Source of the DNA: Pyrrhoderma lamaoense
Taxonomy: Eukaryota > Basidiomycota > Agaricomycetes > Hymenochaetales > Hymenochaetaceae
Reading direction: 5' to 3'
Assembly (NCBI GenBank): GCA_002794735.1
Contig: NBAZ01000007.1
Span: 1,302,001-1,366,000 of the forward strand
DNA: 64,000 nt
Shown: one piece after another, positions 10,386-22,589 of the stretch
Position numbering within the stretch: the stretch's first letter is position 1
Layout: each line of letters starts with the position of its first letter
The notes under the pieces: model-generated
The model's database searches: none
The model's input: the letters and a program-made list of their open reading frames with translations, nothing else
What the model was told of the DNA's origin: nothing
Position numbers and translations under genes: made by a program

Positions 10386-13300
10386 TTATGGATTAGGAAA
10401 TGAAGAAACATGTCCGTCAGCGGGAGTTTCAGTACTAGGCTCAGCAAAGCCAAATCCTTTCCCCCACATGACTTTACGTTTTGACCTCCTCTGCCCCTCA
10501 CCAAATTCGTCATTCCATTTCCTCAATTCAGCCAAAGAACCAAGAGACTCAGATGAGGAAGGTGTGATCTCTTTTAATGCTTTCATAAAGTGGCGATTAT
10601 ACAATACTCTGGGAGCTGAGAATTCCTCAGAGCTTGTAGAATCTGGAATCTCATCCTGTGTCTTTTGTGTCTTGCTATCCTCTGGTTCCGATGAAGCTGA
10701 AACTTCAGATTGCATTGTCGGTTGAGAATCGGAAGGGCCGTTCTCTTCTGTTTTTGCAGTGTCAATTTCAGAAGCCACATTTTCCTTCGGTACTGTCCAT
10801 GGAAGAACTACACCCTCCTTAACGGCGTCCAAGGCCGCAGAAACGCAAAGGTCTGTCATCCGCTTATTAGCTCCTTACAGATAACTGTAACAGCTCGTAA
10901 CGAAACTTACGTTTGAGATCAGAACCAGAAAAGAATTCGGTCCGTTTAGCCAAGGATGTTAAGTCGACATCACTTGCCAATTGTTCGTCCCGCAGAAGAA
11001 TTTTCAAAATTTCTGTTGGTATAGCATGATTCATCTTTGTATCGTACATATTTGATATATATAGCACATACCTTCTCTCTCCTTTTCCCCTGGGAGGTCG
11101 ACGAGAAGACGTCGGGGTAGACGTCGGAGGATTGCATCATCAAGGTCGAAAGGTCTGTTAGTCGCACCGATAACGATGACATTGGAATCTCTGTTACTCC
11201 TCAACCCATCCATCTCTTGCATGAACTCTGTGATGACGCCGTGATGTGCCAGGGCACCACCAGTATCCCTTGAAGAGGATCTCGATCCAAATAATGCATC
11301 GATCTCATCTAGGAAGATAACGCAAGGAGACAACCGCCTCGCAAGCTCAAACAGTGACCGCACAAGTTTTTCGCCTTCTCCCACATACTAGTTGCAATTA
11401 CTCGATGAATATGATAGCATAATGAAGTTATGAATACATACCATATCCATGACATCAGAAGGCTGCACGGCCAACATTCTACAGCCAGCTTCCTTTGCGA
11501 GGGCACGGACTACAAGCGTCTTTCCTGTACCAGGGGGGCCAAATAGTAAGCACCCAGTCATTGAGTGCTGCTTCAAAATCCCTTGCTGGAATGCCGAAGG
11601 ATATATGAGAGGGAGTGAAACAACTGTGCGGATTGAGTCAATAGTATGGGCAGGGAGATGAACCTGGTTGAACGATGTTGGCATAGAAGCTAGGAAAACG
11701 TTGGCTTTCAGCATGAGTAAATCGTAATGAACAACCATAATACTGACATGCATCCACAATACAACTTAACAAACGCTGTTGATGCGGGGTCAACTCATTG
11801 TCCTCTCTCAAGCGTTGTATAACATCATCATGTTGCGATGTTCCCTCTTGTTCATTTGCGTCTTCAGGATGGTCCTGACGGACTTTTCTCGACGATTCCT
11901 GTAGCCAGGCCTTACGGATAGCCCTAGCTAATGAGCGCGCAGCCCAGGCTTCTATAACGGCAGACCATGGTACAGGAGTAGAATGAGGGGATGTTTTGAA
12001 CGTATCAATATTTTCTGCAACAACGCTTCCAACAGCTCGGTCTGCAATATCCTTGACATCAACCCACGTTTCCACACGGTTACCCCATTCATTCCACATT
12101 AAGTATTCTTTAGACGGTTCAGGTTCAGCACCGACTCCGTTGGTAGTCGGAGTCTGAGTATTATTTGTATCGCTCTCAGTTGGTTGATCACGGAAAGGTG
12201 TAGAGAGTAATTTGCTAAAATCAGGCCTAGGGTCTAATTCTCCCCAATAGATCCAATGGCCATACGGATTGTTAGTTCATTGATCTCTCGTCTTCGCGCT
12301 ACTCTGCAAACACGTTCCATTCCATGATTTCGTACAGATGGTACCAGTATGGCGGTCCTGAAGAAGGGGGCGATATTACCTGAATCCTCCCTGCCAACCA
12401 GGTTTCTCAAAGCAGAAAACAATGTAGATGAACCTTGTGGCGGACTTGCCATAGGACTATTTCCACCAAAGAATACTGCATCATTCCTTTCACTTACTAC
12501 AAGGCCATTTTCTGTCGTTTGAGGCAATTTAGGCGTCTCATCCAAAAGGGCATGTTCATTTCTCTCCCATTTTCGAAGCCGTTCCCGAAGACGCCGTTCA
12601 CGAGCCTTTTCAGCTCTTTCATCTTCCCCAAAGTCCGATTTCCCACGTTTTGAGGGTACGTTCAATACGGGAGCTTCACGACGAGAATTCAAAAGACCCA
12701 GGAGGCCTTGTGATGACCCAAAAGGAGAGACAGGCTGTACAAGGGAGGGGGTCATACCAAATACCATGGTAACATTATTTGCGATGGGACCAAGACGCGC
12801 CGGTCCTTGTCTATATTGTCGTACTGCATGTAAGAGAGCTGGATACCAAGTTGAAGCAGACTCCGCAAGGGTAGGATAGTCACGAATATAGATAATTCTT
12901 GACCGATTTTTCCCCTGATCATCCTGCAAAGATTTTAAATTCACCAGTTCATAGAAAAATGCCTTCGCCTTTGACACTGAAGAGTTTCGAGTCGAAGAGG
13001 CCAAGACCGGAGGCCTACCCACACGACTTGGAGGTTGGGGCGGAATGATATGGACACTCATAGATGCGGGTATAAAATTGCTATGGTCGAAATCGTCTTC
13101 GTCTTCGTCATGATCCTGTTCTGGTCCGGGTTGTCTGTCGGTTCGAGAAAACACTGTAGGGGCTGGGGGACGGAAGTGGAGTGGATTTTTAGGAAGATTG
13201 AGAGCTTCTGCAGCTATAGAGTAAAGATTATACATGTGTGAGATCAGACATTTAGGGCCATATGAAGTAACATACCTTTTCCAAACGACCCCCATTCACC

Positions 13301-13933
13301 TCCTGCTAATTGTACAGAATCTAATACAACGACATCTGAATTTGTTTTTCGGGCAAGTTCTTTAACTGTCTCATCTATGACATAGTCTCCACCTTCAATG
13401 GGGCAATACAGAGCAAGAGTGGGCTCTACCGTTGAACCAGTGGAAGATGGATATACACTACGATGCTGCGTTTGAGGATGTAAAGTAATGAGGAAGTCTG
13501 TCAGAACCTCTTGAAGAATTTCTGGAGATGGCAATGCTGAAGCAGACACCATTCCAATGCTTTCAGGGGTCCATAGAATATCTAAATTAGGAGGTAGAGA
13601 AACAGAAGGATTGTCGTCTTCGATTTCCGCTCTAGTTCTCCGCACACGGCGAGTCTTTTCCTTCTCAGAACTTCCCTCATCTGGTTCTTCAGGTGGTACT
13701 GAGCCAGATGGAGCGACTGGTCCTCCGAGTGTTTCAATTCGGTCTATTGGTGCATTGCTAGCAACTGGACTTGCAGAGGAAGAGGCGCGCTTATGAGTAC
13801 GAGAAGTGGGACGGACAGGAGCTGTCGAGTCACGACGAGGAAGTCGAGAAACATAAGAATTTGAAAAAAGGACACGCTGGGTGGTCGCATGTTTGCTGGT
13901 CAGAGACCTTGTCGGTTTAAGGAGGGACCTCAT
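10386..13933 (-). CDS. Mitochondrial AAA ATPase of the ATAD1/Msp1-like group with a long N-terminal extension
   Basis: The ATG at 13931-13933 starts MRSLLKPTRSLTSKHATTQR, an Arg/Ser/Thr-rich, acid-free presequence of mitochondrial type. A roughly 600-residue fungal-specific region follows, with VKELARKTNSDVVVLDSVQL and RIIYIRDYPTLAESASTWYP. The single C-terminal AAA domain has FGPPGTGKT (Walker A, near 11525-11545), PCVIFLDEIDALFGSR (Walker B, near 11290-11320), GATNRPFDLDDAILRRLPRR (sensor 1 and arginine finger, 11100-11170) and GSDLKRMTDLCVSAALDA. These match the ATAD1 pattern. The Ser/Pro-rich tail ends at 10386. One base is apparently missing in the CCCC run at 12242-12245: AIGSIG must shift to ELDPRPDFSKLL. 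Membrane extraction or proteostasis is the family role; the exact substrate is not visible. Confidence 0.87.
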
Positions 13934-14262
13934 GCATGCCAAAACTTGGTCAAGACGATGAGTAGCAAAGACGTGAATAGCCTACTCTTAACAGATAAAT
14001 TCGGCGATCGTCAAATAACAAAATCATCAATTAATGCTTATGCGCGACTGATTATATAATCAATAAGAATAAATTAGAAGCATATCATAATCATGGGATG
14101 AATTGAATCTTGAATTAAAGATGGGGTCGTCCGAACGACATGTCTTTTGCTTGACGTGACACATTATCCTCTATATTATATAGACTTATAGACATAATGC
14201 TTATAATGTAATGTAAAGAAAAGAAGAGAAAAAAACGATACTAGCAGAACAGTAGAAGTACA
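13934..14262. other. Spacer between AAA ATPase start and PIS1 stop
   Basis: This 329-bp stretch is AT-rich. It must hold the promoter of the AAA ATPase gene and the PIS1 3' end. I see no gene. Confidence 0.5.
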
Positions 14263-15241
14263 TCACTTCTTTCCCAGCTTTCCCTCTTCTCTCAGTTTCG
14301 CTCGATCCGCAAGGTCAACACCTACAAGTATTTTTGATGCTTTCCAAAGCTGAACAAAGTTCACAAATTGTTTGTACACCCAGAGAGGCGTACTGGAGTA
14401 AAAAAGAACTTGTGCCCATGTCAGATCTCCGAGGAAAGATAAGCCGGTAGGAGTATGATCCCATTTAATTAGATACAAAGCGACATAAAATAGTTCATTG
14501 CCTGCACATGCGAGGAAAAGGACTCTCTGTATAAGATATAATTCAGATATTGATTTTAACTTGCAAAAGATATCGTCCTTGACTTACACTGTCTGTATAG
14601 TAATACCATAAAATCCTACTAACGTCACTTTTGACTAATTTATGGCTCTGATTTCCTGTCAGAAGAGAGCTATAGTTTGTAAGTTATCGCACGCGTGCAG
14701 AATGTCATATTTCATTTACCTGTACATGTGCATGTAATGACTTGCGAAATCCAGTGTGATGAGAAATTGAAATAAGGTTGCATAATTTGGGTAAGCTGAA
14801 GATAAGTAGCAGAGAAGACAAGATGTTGTACAACTGCCGATACTATTCAGTGACACTATGAGGAGTTTAAGTGGACACTTCCATACCGGTCTGTAACCAT
14901 ATCAAGTACGGCTCCAAATTTTGAAGTTTGACCCAAAGCGCGAGCGGCTTGACCATCGAAAGCATCTAGCAAGCATGAGATGCAATACGTAATTGTACAG
15001 TATCTTGGATGAAAGCTCATGAAATGCAATGAGACAGCTGCGAGAATAACGCGGGTATAACCTGTCAAAAATATTAATTCGTTTTAAGAAACTCTGAGTC
15101 TGAGGGTAATAACAAACCGATTAGATTTGGAACAAAAAGAAAGACATTTTCGGAGTATGTCTGAGCCGTCGCGAGGTCCACAGCATGCTTTGCGTCCACT
15201 ACCTCAACGCTGCGTTGTTTACGATTCTTGGTCGAGGCCAT
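14263..15241 (-). CDS. PIS1: CDP-diacylglycerol-inositol 3-phosphatidyltransferase (phosphatidylinositol synthase)
   Basis: This membrane enzyme makes phosphatidylinositol from CDP-diacylglycerol and inositol. The start at 15239-15241 gives MASTKNRKQRSVEVVDAKHA, then ENVFLFVPNLIGYTRVILA. The CDP-alcohol phosphotransferase motif reads LLDAFDGQAAR, then GQTSKFGAVLDMVTDR (about 14880-14970), with all expected aspartates. The C-terminal exon has YKQFVNFVQLWKASKILVGV and ends in a Lys-rich tail at 14263. At least three introns are inferred, and I see no frame break. A CACGTGACGTAA element lies about 97 bp upstream. Confidence 0.94.
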
Positions 15242-15848
15242 GACAGAAGCAAGAAACGCTGAGAGAAGGAGTGACGCAGCAGAAAGTAATGGCCATTATG
15301 TTATGCACTTGTACTCAGCAGATACTTTTCGGCATAACACGTGACGTAACACGGTCACGTCTGCTCATTAGATTTTTGGGCAGTTGATCATCAAATTGAC
15401 TAATTACTTCAGATGCAGTTACATATCTCAACAAGTCATTAAAGGTAACTCCCTTGTCCAGTAACCCTGATTAGACGGCGGCCCCCTATTAGTTGTTTTC
15501 GGGAGTTGACTTATCTAGATCTAGAAGATGGCACTCGTCCCAAACTGTCCGGGTCGGCTTCGGGTGAAACCGCTAGAGACCTCAGGTCGTAAACAGGCAT
15601 TACCGTCAGCACTGAAAAGGGAATAGAATGATTAAATTTATCTGACTAAAAGTACATGTCTGTGTAGTGTATGTGTATGAGATGCCGTTCTAGATTTAGT
15701 GTTATGAATGCGGGTACTAGGTACGCTGTTTGTACTACGATCCAGTCATCCCAATGGGTAGATTGATCTCTTTCCCGTCATCACATATGATCTTATACCG
15801 AACTAGGTGGGATCAGTCTAGAATTAGTCTCCCATTACAGCAACATAG
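15242..15848. other. Spacer upstream of PIS1 and downstream of COA1
   Basis: This 607-bp stretch lies between two (-) genes. It carries the E-box/CRE-like element at 15338-15349 and otherwise no coding signal that I can support. Confidence 0.5.
15338..15349. promoter_or_regulatory. Overlapping E-box and CRE-like element CACGTGACGTAA
   Basis: CACGTG (15338-15343) overlaps TGACGTAA (15342-15349) about 97 bp before the PIS1 start. The combination would suit bHLH and bZIP factors. This is inferred from sequence resemblance only. Confidence 0.4.
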
Positions 15849-16660
15849 TTATATTAGCTCACGGATTTCAAATGGTTGTCCTTTTTCTCGTCGTATGCTC
15901 GTAAAGTAAAGGGTGCCAGTCCCTCGAGATCCCTTCACTCGCATACTAAAGTCGACGGTTCCTTGTAACATATTAATCTTTGCATAAGTTAGTAAATCGC
16001 GGAGGCTCGTTATGTAAATGCCAACACACAGTTCCATTGACCCAAGGTGCACCATTAAGATACCATGTAGGTTCTGGCCTTGCACCTTCGCCGAGACATT
16101 CTCGTACCGCATCGCTTTCTCGTAAGTTAAGCATGACTTGTCGGACAACAGAGCTGGATAGCCGTTCTTGATTTGTAGAATACTCTATAAACGCCCACCA
16201 TCCGGCAACCCCCCCTATAGTTACAACTCCCAAAGTGCGCCAAGGAGACTAGCTTGTTTTAGTACTCAAATAAAATATGTTTTAATCGCAAGAGAGCACT
16301 TACTGAAGCCGCTGGGAGGTCACGTTTTAACCGAGGCCGTTCATAGTACGCACCCGGTCGTGCAACTCTTTCATAAGTAGTCGGTTCGGGCATTGATTTT
16401 ATATGGGGGCCATTGCTTTGAGACAAGTCAGAAGTCGTTGAGCGAAGATGCTGAACGTTGCGACTCCTGGCGCCTTGTTGGACCGCCTTACGAAGAGCGG
16501 AAGCTTCTGCGAATGATATGGACATTCTTTTGCAAAAGGAGAGGTTATGGGGCCTTGTAGATGAGAATGATCCGGGTCTGAAGAAATGCGTCATAATAAA
16601 TACTTTCTTGAGCAAATCGGGACTTTCGGTGGTGGCTGGAAGCATGAGATTTCTTCGCAT
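15849..16660 (-). CDS. COA1: COA1-family cytochrome c oxidase assembly factor, mitochondrial inner membrane
   Basis: Coa1 links Mss51 and Shy1 in early Cox1 maturation in yeast. The C-terminal half is diagnostic: ELRLGVVTIGGVAGWWAFIE (one membrane segment), then ARPEPTWYLNGAPWVNGT spliced to INMLQGTVDFSMRVKGSRG and TGTLYFTSIRREKGQPFEIR, stop at 15849. This fits the DUF1783/COA1 fold, with a single helix followed by the G-x-V-x-F/I-x-VKG-x-x-G-x-G strand pattern. The N-terminus is Arg/Ser-rich. The start at 16658-16660 (MRRNLMLPATT) is the nearest ATG downstream of the E-box, but later methionines or a first intron are possible. Confidence 0.8.
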
Positions 16661-16668
16661 CACATGAT

Positions 16669-16674
16669 CACGTG
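16669..16674. promoter_or_regulatory. E-box CACGTG between COA1 and COG6
   Basis: CACGTG overlaps a second E-box-like CACATG (16661-16666) in the very short divergent promoter between the COA1 start (16660) and the COG6 start (16744). If COA1 starts further upstream the site is inside its reading frame. Confidence 0.35.
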
Positions 16675-16743
16675 TACATTGCATTCTTTCTCTCAATTAC
16701 TTCTAAAGTAACTTTATATTGATATTTACATCTATAGTATACC

Positions 16744-19450
16744 ATGACATCTGCAACATCTTCAAGGCCGCCTGTTCCAAGCCCCGCGTCGTCGTCTCGG
16801 TCTATAGATAAAAAATCAGGGTCTTCCGCAACCCCGAGAAATCCTATTTCCCTTCGACTTTATAAAATCTTGGGACAAACTACGATGACCCTGCTACGCG
16901 TGAAGCTCTACAGACGCTTTCAGAGTTATACAAAAGCCCCGATACAAATGCAGAGAAAGGATTACTACACGGATCAAGATCTGAGAGTGACGATATCACC
17001 ACTAGCATAGATCTCTCAGAGAAACATTTCGCTATCAGCTCTGGAATTGCATCTCGAGCTAGGAAAAGTATCCGACGGGATGCGGAGCTTAAACTAGCCC
17101 AAGGGAGTCGACAGTTTGTCAAGGCTTTCCAGGAAGTAGACAAAGTAACCTAATGAACGCTCTTTGTGAACAAGCTACTTTCCTTATATGACTATTAAGC
17201 ATTTAGATACACTACAAGAACATATCGGTGCAATGCGAGTAAGATGCGAAGAAATCCAGGATCAACTACATTCAACAAATGAGTCTTGTAGGTCTCTTCT
17301 TGAAAGAGCAGGGGCCTTCGATCTGCGCGGTTAGTCTACCAGAGAAATACTTCAGTAGCATTTCACTTGATGAAAACACGAATCTAGGCTGGCTGTGAAT
17401 GAACAACAAATAGCTGTTGATCGTTTCATCTCTCGATTTACTTTAACCGAAGAAGAAGCGGAATCGTTGCAATCCAGAGATATCCAAATAAACTCAAAGT
17501 TCTTCCAGACAATGCGTCGGGCTGAGATGATCATCACGAATGCTCGAGTTCTAATGAATGGAGAGGATGGGCCAACAAAAGCCGGGTAAGCATCTAACTT
17601 TCAACTATATACGATTATCATTAATTGTTATAGAGTCGAAATCATCGCTAATACGTCCCGTCAACTGGAGGAGGGTTATGACAAATTGGCTCGGTGGTGC
17701 TCTCTAGAATTTCGTCAATTTGTTCGAGATGCTCTTCTTGAGGTAACCCCTTTAATGGCAGAAGCCGTCCGTTGGCTACGGAAGAAGCCAGAGCTTCTCG
17801 GGTGTGTATGTCGGGAACTATCTGCGACTTTGCACTAAAGAGTTTTTTTAGTGAATCGCTGGGAATCCTTTCTCAGACACGGCAGTCAACACTTATTAAT
17901 GCTTTTATGGACGCTTTAACTCGTGGAGGGCCAGGTGGTCTTCCTCGACCTATAGAAATACATGCCCATGATCCATTAAGATATGTCGGTGATATGCTTG
18001 CATGGGTGCACCAGAGTATCGCCGGTGAACGAGAGTTCTTAGAAAGTCTTTTCGGACTAAAAGGAGACAGACGCATGGTCGGTAGTATTCGCAAATTCGA
18101 GGACAGTGAAGAGGAAGTATGGATCCGCGAGCTAATGGATAAGGCATTTGAAAGACTGAGGTCTCCCTTGAGAGTGAGATTTCTCCTAAATGATGTAGAC
18201 ATTCTGTTAAGTGCATCGATTTTGTGTAGACTCGTGTTAGGCAAACCATCAGGTCTCAAGAAAGTTGTATAGCAACTTATAAAGTTGCGAACCTATTATC
18301 TTTCTATAACCTTACCATGCGTCGTACAATTGGTGATAAGGCCAACCTTTCTGAAACCCTCAATGAGTTAGTTATACGTATTTGAAATGTCTAAATTTAC
18401 TAATCAAAGGGTATCAAAATGTTCCCGTACAGAATCACGGATGAAGCATACAAGATCTTTTTCGATGCAATAGAAGCGCAAGCACGAAGTCTTGCTCGGA
18501 CGCTTCTAGTACGTGCACCCCCACTACTATCAGAAGTCACAAGTACTGAAACCGTATACCTCTCCACTTTATACAGCCTGACGATCAAGATGCGCAACCC
18601 CCAATAGCTCTACTAGATCACACACAAGTTTTACGAGAAATAATGAATGTCTATAAATCGTCCCTTATAGGTGACGAGTCCGAGGAGGATCTACGTTCTG
18701 GCTTTCAGGCGATTTTGGATCTGTTTATCGACTCTGCGATAAATATGTGTCTTAGTGTGTCAGATGCTCGACAGAGTCAAAAACCAAATTGGGACAGTGA
18801 AGTTTTCTTACTAAATTGTATAACGCACTTAATTGTAAGATCAAATGTTCCACGTCTTTTTCTAATACTGAATTGATCTTTTTGTTAACAAGAACGTTAT
18901 CAAACCATACAATTTCACGGGCTATAAGTCGGATGAACTACAAGCGGAAATCAAGGCCAGAGCAGATCTGCTCACGACTAGTCATGTTTGTTTTTTCTCA
19001 CTCTCTTTTTTTTTTGCAAAAGCCGTACAATAACTGACCGTTGTTGGGTAGTTCAACAACATCCTAAAAGATGCTTCACTTGCCGAATGTATCAACATTC
19101 TTAACATGCATGCCTCTTCATCAACAACTCCACATGAACCCCTCTCACATATCGGCGCACTCCAACCCCAACAATTAACCCTCGCACTCAGAGCATTCGC
19201 CGCCTGGCTCTCGTCTCCAGATGTCGTACACCCACCTCGTCTTCTCCATCTTCTTGACCGCAGTCTTGCTGAGCGCGTACATCATGCAGCTCTTCTCCAA
19301 TTAGTTGATGCGTACTCACGTCTCTGCACTGCTATCCGTGCCCCGGAAAATAGATACGAAGCTGCAAATACTATCTTGGGCGCACAAAGACCTTTTGGAA
19401 GTCTACCTACTCTAAGACAAATTCTAGGCGTCGAGGGAGAAAGCACCTGA
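16744..19450 (+). CDS. COG6: Conserved oligomeric Golgi complex subunit 6
   Basis: Cog6 belongs to lobe B of the COG tether for retrograde vesicles at the Golgi. The Ser/Pro-rich start (ATG 16744) leads to [12 protein letters not shown], the usual first conserved block. Next come [60 protein letters not shown] and [33 protein letters not shown] and [20 protein letters not shown] follow, with the C-terminal Leu-rich helices ending at 19450. Coiled-coil and helical throughout. One frame break lies at the GGG of 16872-16874: KILG must shift to continue as [19 protein letters not shown]. It is repaired by one added base. Spliced with about ten short introns. Confidence 0.92.
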
Positions 19451-19696
19451 TCAAAGTGCTAATATGTTTATATGTTGATAAAGTAGCCACCCACTTAAAA
19501 ACTTCCGGTGTTTCCTGGTTTGATTTTTAAATGTGAAAGTCACCCAAAGCGGAATACGGGAAGCTATTATGCACATTTTTTGGATAAATTTATGCGGAAA
19601 ATGGGTTAAACACATTAATGTACGAAATGTATGTAAGCCATTAACAAAAAACAAACAGGCCAAGTCTATGGATATGTATGAGAGTTAGAGAATAAT

Positions 19697-21126
19697 CTAG
19701 TAGTAATGAATCTCTTCGCGCTCCCGGCCACGCATGAATGGCGGCTCAGTGCCCTTGTAGTAGATGTCGGACCAGAAGTCATTCATATCTGGTTCGGGGG
19801 ACTTCTTCGCCTCCTCAACGGCAGCGTCGACTTCCGCCTTTGCGTCCTTGTCGAATTGCTAAAAAGGGAGAGAAGAATTAAGAAATTTACCTTAAACAGA
19901 ACCTACATAAAAAAAGAAACAAACCTTAAGTTCGGTTTCTGATGCAAGACCCCATTCGTCGATGTAGCGCTGAAGACCACGGATAGGATCTTGAGTGCTA
20001 CGCATACGTTGGACCTCATCACGGGTACGGTAAGTGGTACCAGGGTCAGACATTCTGGGTTTTAGGATATTAAATTAGATATATTAGACGAAAGTGTATA
20101 AAAATCTTGAACATACGAGTGGCCTCCATATCGGTAAGTTACATATTCCAAGAGTAGTGGTCCCTTGCCAGAGTTGACCCATTCACGAGCGAACTTAGCT
20201 GCCTGGTAACATGAGATGATATCCATACCATTTGCCTGGATACCTGGAATTTGGTCGCCACGAGTGTAGTACTGGGTGTTCATTGACGAGCGCTCAGCAG
20301 AGGTACCCATTCCATATCTGTTGTTTTCACAGACGAAAACACAAGGCAAGTTCCAAAGTTTGGCCATGTTGAAAGCTTCGAATACCTGTCCCTGGTTGGC
20401 AGCACCGTCACCATACATGGTGAATGTAGCATTCTTTTTATCCCTATACTGTTGTGCTAATGCGATACCAGCACCAAGAGGTACCTGAGCTCCGACAATA
20501 CCGTTACCTCCGAAGAATCGAGGAGTAAAGATATGCATGGATCCACCCTTTCCGTTTGACATTCCATCCTGTCGACCGAGTAGCTCCGCAATAACACCTT
20601 TCACGGTACCGCCGCGGAGGACGGCAAAAGGATGACAACGGTATGAAGTAATAAGTTGATCTTCCCAAGTCATCGCTGAGTGCATTCCGACTGAAACAGC
20701 TTCCTAATTTATATTTCGATTCTGAGTAATAGATTCTTATTACAAAAATATCGAACATACCTGACCAATAGCCAAATGACAGAAACCGCGAATAAGCTTT
20801 GCCCTGTATAATGCGTCGGCGGCTTGCTCCATACGACGCATCAGTACCATTTGCTTGTACATATGAATCAACATGTCTTTTGACACTTCGACCTCCAAGC
20901 TAGGGGTGTCGGTTTTGTAGCCATGGAATGTCTCATCGTGTAGCTTTACGGTAAAGGGCTTCGCGTCCGATGCCTTGTCCTGAAGTTGCGTCGTATCTGC
21001 TGACGTTTGCAGCGCCCGCGCAAAACGAGGCTAAAAAATGGATTAACACTATGCCTGTGGTATTTGACGTATAATACATACAGTACTACGCAAAAGAGGA
21101 GACCTAAGCCTTGCCAGCGAAGCCAT
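19697..21126 (-). CDS. PDA1: Pyruvate dehydrogenase E1 component subunit alpha, mitochondrial
   Basis: This thiamine-diphosphate-dependent subunit decarboxylates pyruvate in the mitochondrial matrix. The start at 21124-21126 gives MASLARLRSPLLRST, a presequence-like exon. Next come QMVLMRRMEQAADALYRAKL, RGFCHLAIGQEAVSVGM and FFGGNGIVGAQVPLGAGIAL. The TPP motif is MYGDGAANQGQVFEAFNMAK ... CENNRYGMGTSAERSS. Also present is [20 protein letters not shown], which holds the conserved regulatory serine region. The stop TAG is at 19697-19699 after EEIHYY. All junctions keep frame. Confidence 0.96.
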
Positions 21127-21460
21127 GGTAGACGGAGGATGGAAAAGATGGGTTTCGACAAATTCAATGGGGACCGCGGTGGAAAATCGTCCCTTGCCGG
21201 AAAGTCACATGACCTTACATTATGACCTTAAAAGAATTATGTGCAAGAGTAGCAAAATCAACGGAAATCAGAAAGCATAAGATAAAGTATTTCCATACAA
21301 TCCATCACAACGGCCGCAGAAAAAGAGTTTCTGTCGTATGAGTTATATATATATTAGAGTGAGAATTTGTTGCAGTAAATATCCACTAGGAACACATTAT
21401 AATATCGAGATAAGAACTAGCTAATGAGAAGTGGATAAAAACTAGAAGCGACTAGCTACT
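21127..21460. other. PDA1 promoter region
   Basis: This 334-bp stretch lies between two (-) genes. It contains TCACATGA-like GTCACATGAC (21204-21213) about 80 bp before the PDA1 start and a tatatatat run near 21347-21355. No gene seen. Confidence 0.45.
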
Positions 21461-22337
21461 TTATTTGCCCAACCGTAGTCTTAACGATCGTGTAAGCTAA
21501 AATCAGTAAAATCAGCACTTAAAACAAATACTCGATAGATTGAAAGCTGCTTACTCGTCGCCTCTTCTTAAGTCTGGTCAATTACAAGCAAGAAGCGGTA
21601 TTAGTTATGATGGCAGAATACGACAATGATATATTTACATACTTATGTTTCTTCATCTTCTTTCTACGTTTTCTTTTCGTGCTATCCAAATTTATACCGG
21701 TGGACACGGCTGGAATTGGCTCCTTCATCTCCTCCAGCCCCAGGCGAGTAAGTGCAGTGTCCCAGTCCACAGTATTTTGGACTCTATTCATGACGAGAGA
21801 GCGACTTAACTGACGAGCAGTGTCGGCATCAGCTTCAGCAGTTGCTACTGGAGGGTCATCAAGAGTGTTGAGTGGAGCCTGAGGAGCTGCTGGCACAGAT
21901 GTCCGGAAATTCGGCACTGACTCGAATAGACTATTCGTTGTCTGGTTCAGTAGTAAGCACGGTCGGTGTTGGGAGAAGAATCGATGCAGTGTGAGATCCA
22001 TTGCACTGAGCGCTGGGTGGGGCGCAAACGAAACCGTTGGTGACACCCCAGATTGGAGTGTTTGACTCAAAGCATTCGGGCTGCGCACGTCGTTCAGAGC
22101 TTGGGTTGATCCCGAGGGTTCTGCTGCCGGTGTCGGGTCTGATGGTGATGAGGGAGAAGCATTGTTTGCATTAGCGCTAGGGGTAGATGTTGCATTAGAG
22201 GCAGAAGGTGCGATGGCCTTCCCAGAGGAAGGTTTCGCAGAGTTGAAGTAACGGCCACCACCGGACTTTGAGGAGAATACGGAATAGGAGCGCCTTCCTG
22301 CTGCACTAAAAGGCAACAGACGACCGACGCGAAACAT
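21461..22337 (-). CDS. Mitochondrial small ribosomal subunit protein mS38 (Cox24/AURKAIP1 family)
   Basis: The C-terminus is diagnostic. KRKRRKKMKKHK is spliced to LKKRRR and then to LTRSLRLRLGK before the stop at 21461-21463. That is the very basic DUF1713 tail that embeds in mitochondrial rRNA. The two final introns (GTATGT and GTAAGC donors) must be removed to see it. The N-terminus MFRVGRLLPFSAAGRRSYS looks like a mitochondrial presequence. It is followed by about 120 low-complexity Ser/Ala/Pro/Asn residues, then DLTLHRFFSQHRPCLLLNQ. In yeast Cox24 is also linked to COX1 expression. Divergence of the N-terminal half is normal for the family. Confidence 0.88.
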
Positions 22338-22589
22338 CCAGCAAGAAACGCTGATGCAACCTGTACACGGGAAACAGTCAAGATAAAGATGAAAAAGGAA
22401 AGGAAAGGACCATGTGTATTATGTAATACGGTCATCGCCTTTTTTTATCCTTCAATCTCAAGTATCCAGCCCAAGACTTAGACTACAAGTAAAAAATTGA
22501 CAATAAAAAAAAAATTTTATAATACATAACTTATGACCAAAGAACTATTCCTCGTTAAAAAATCATCAAAATAACTAACACTCTAAAAA

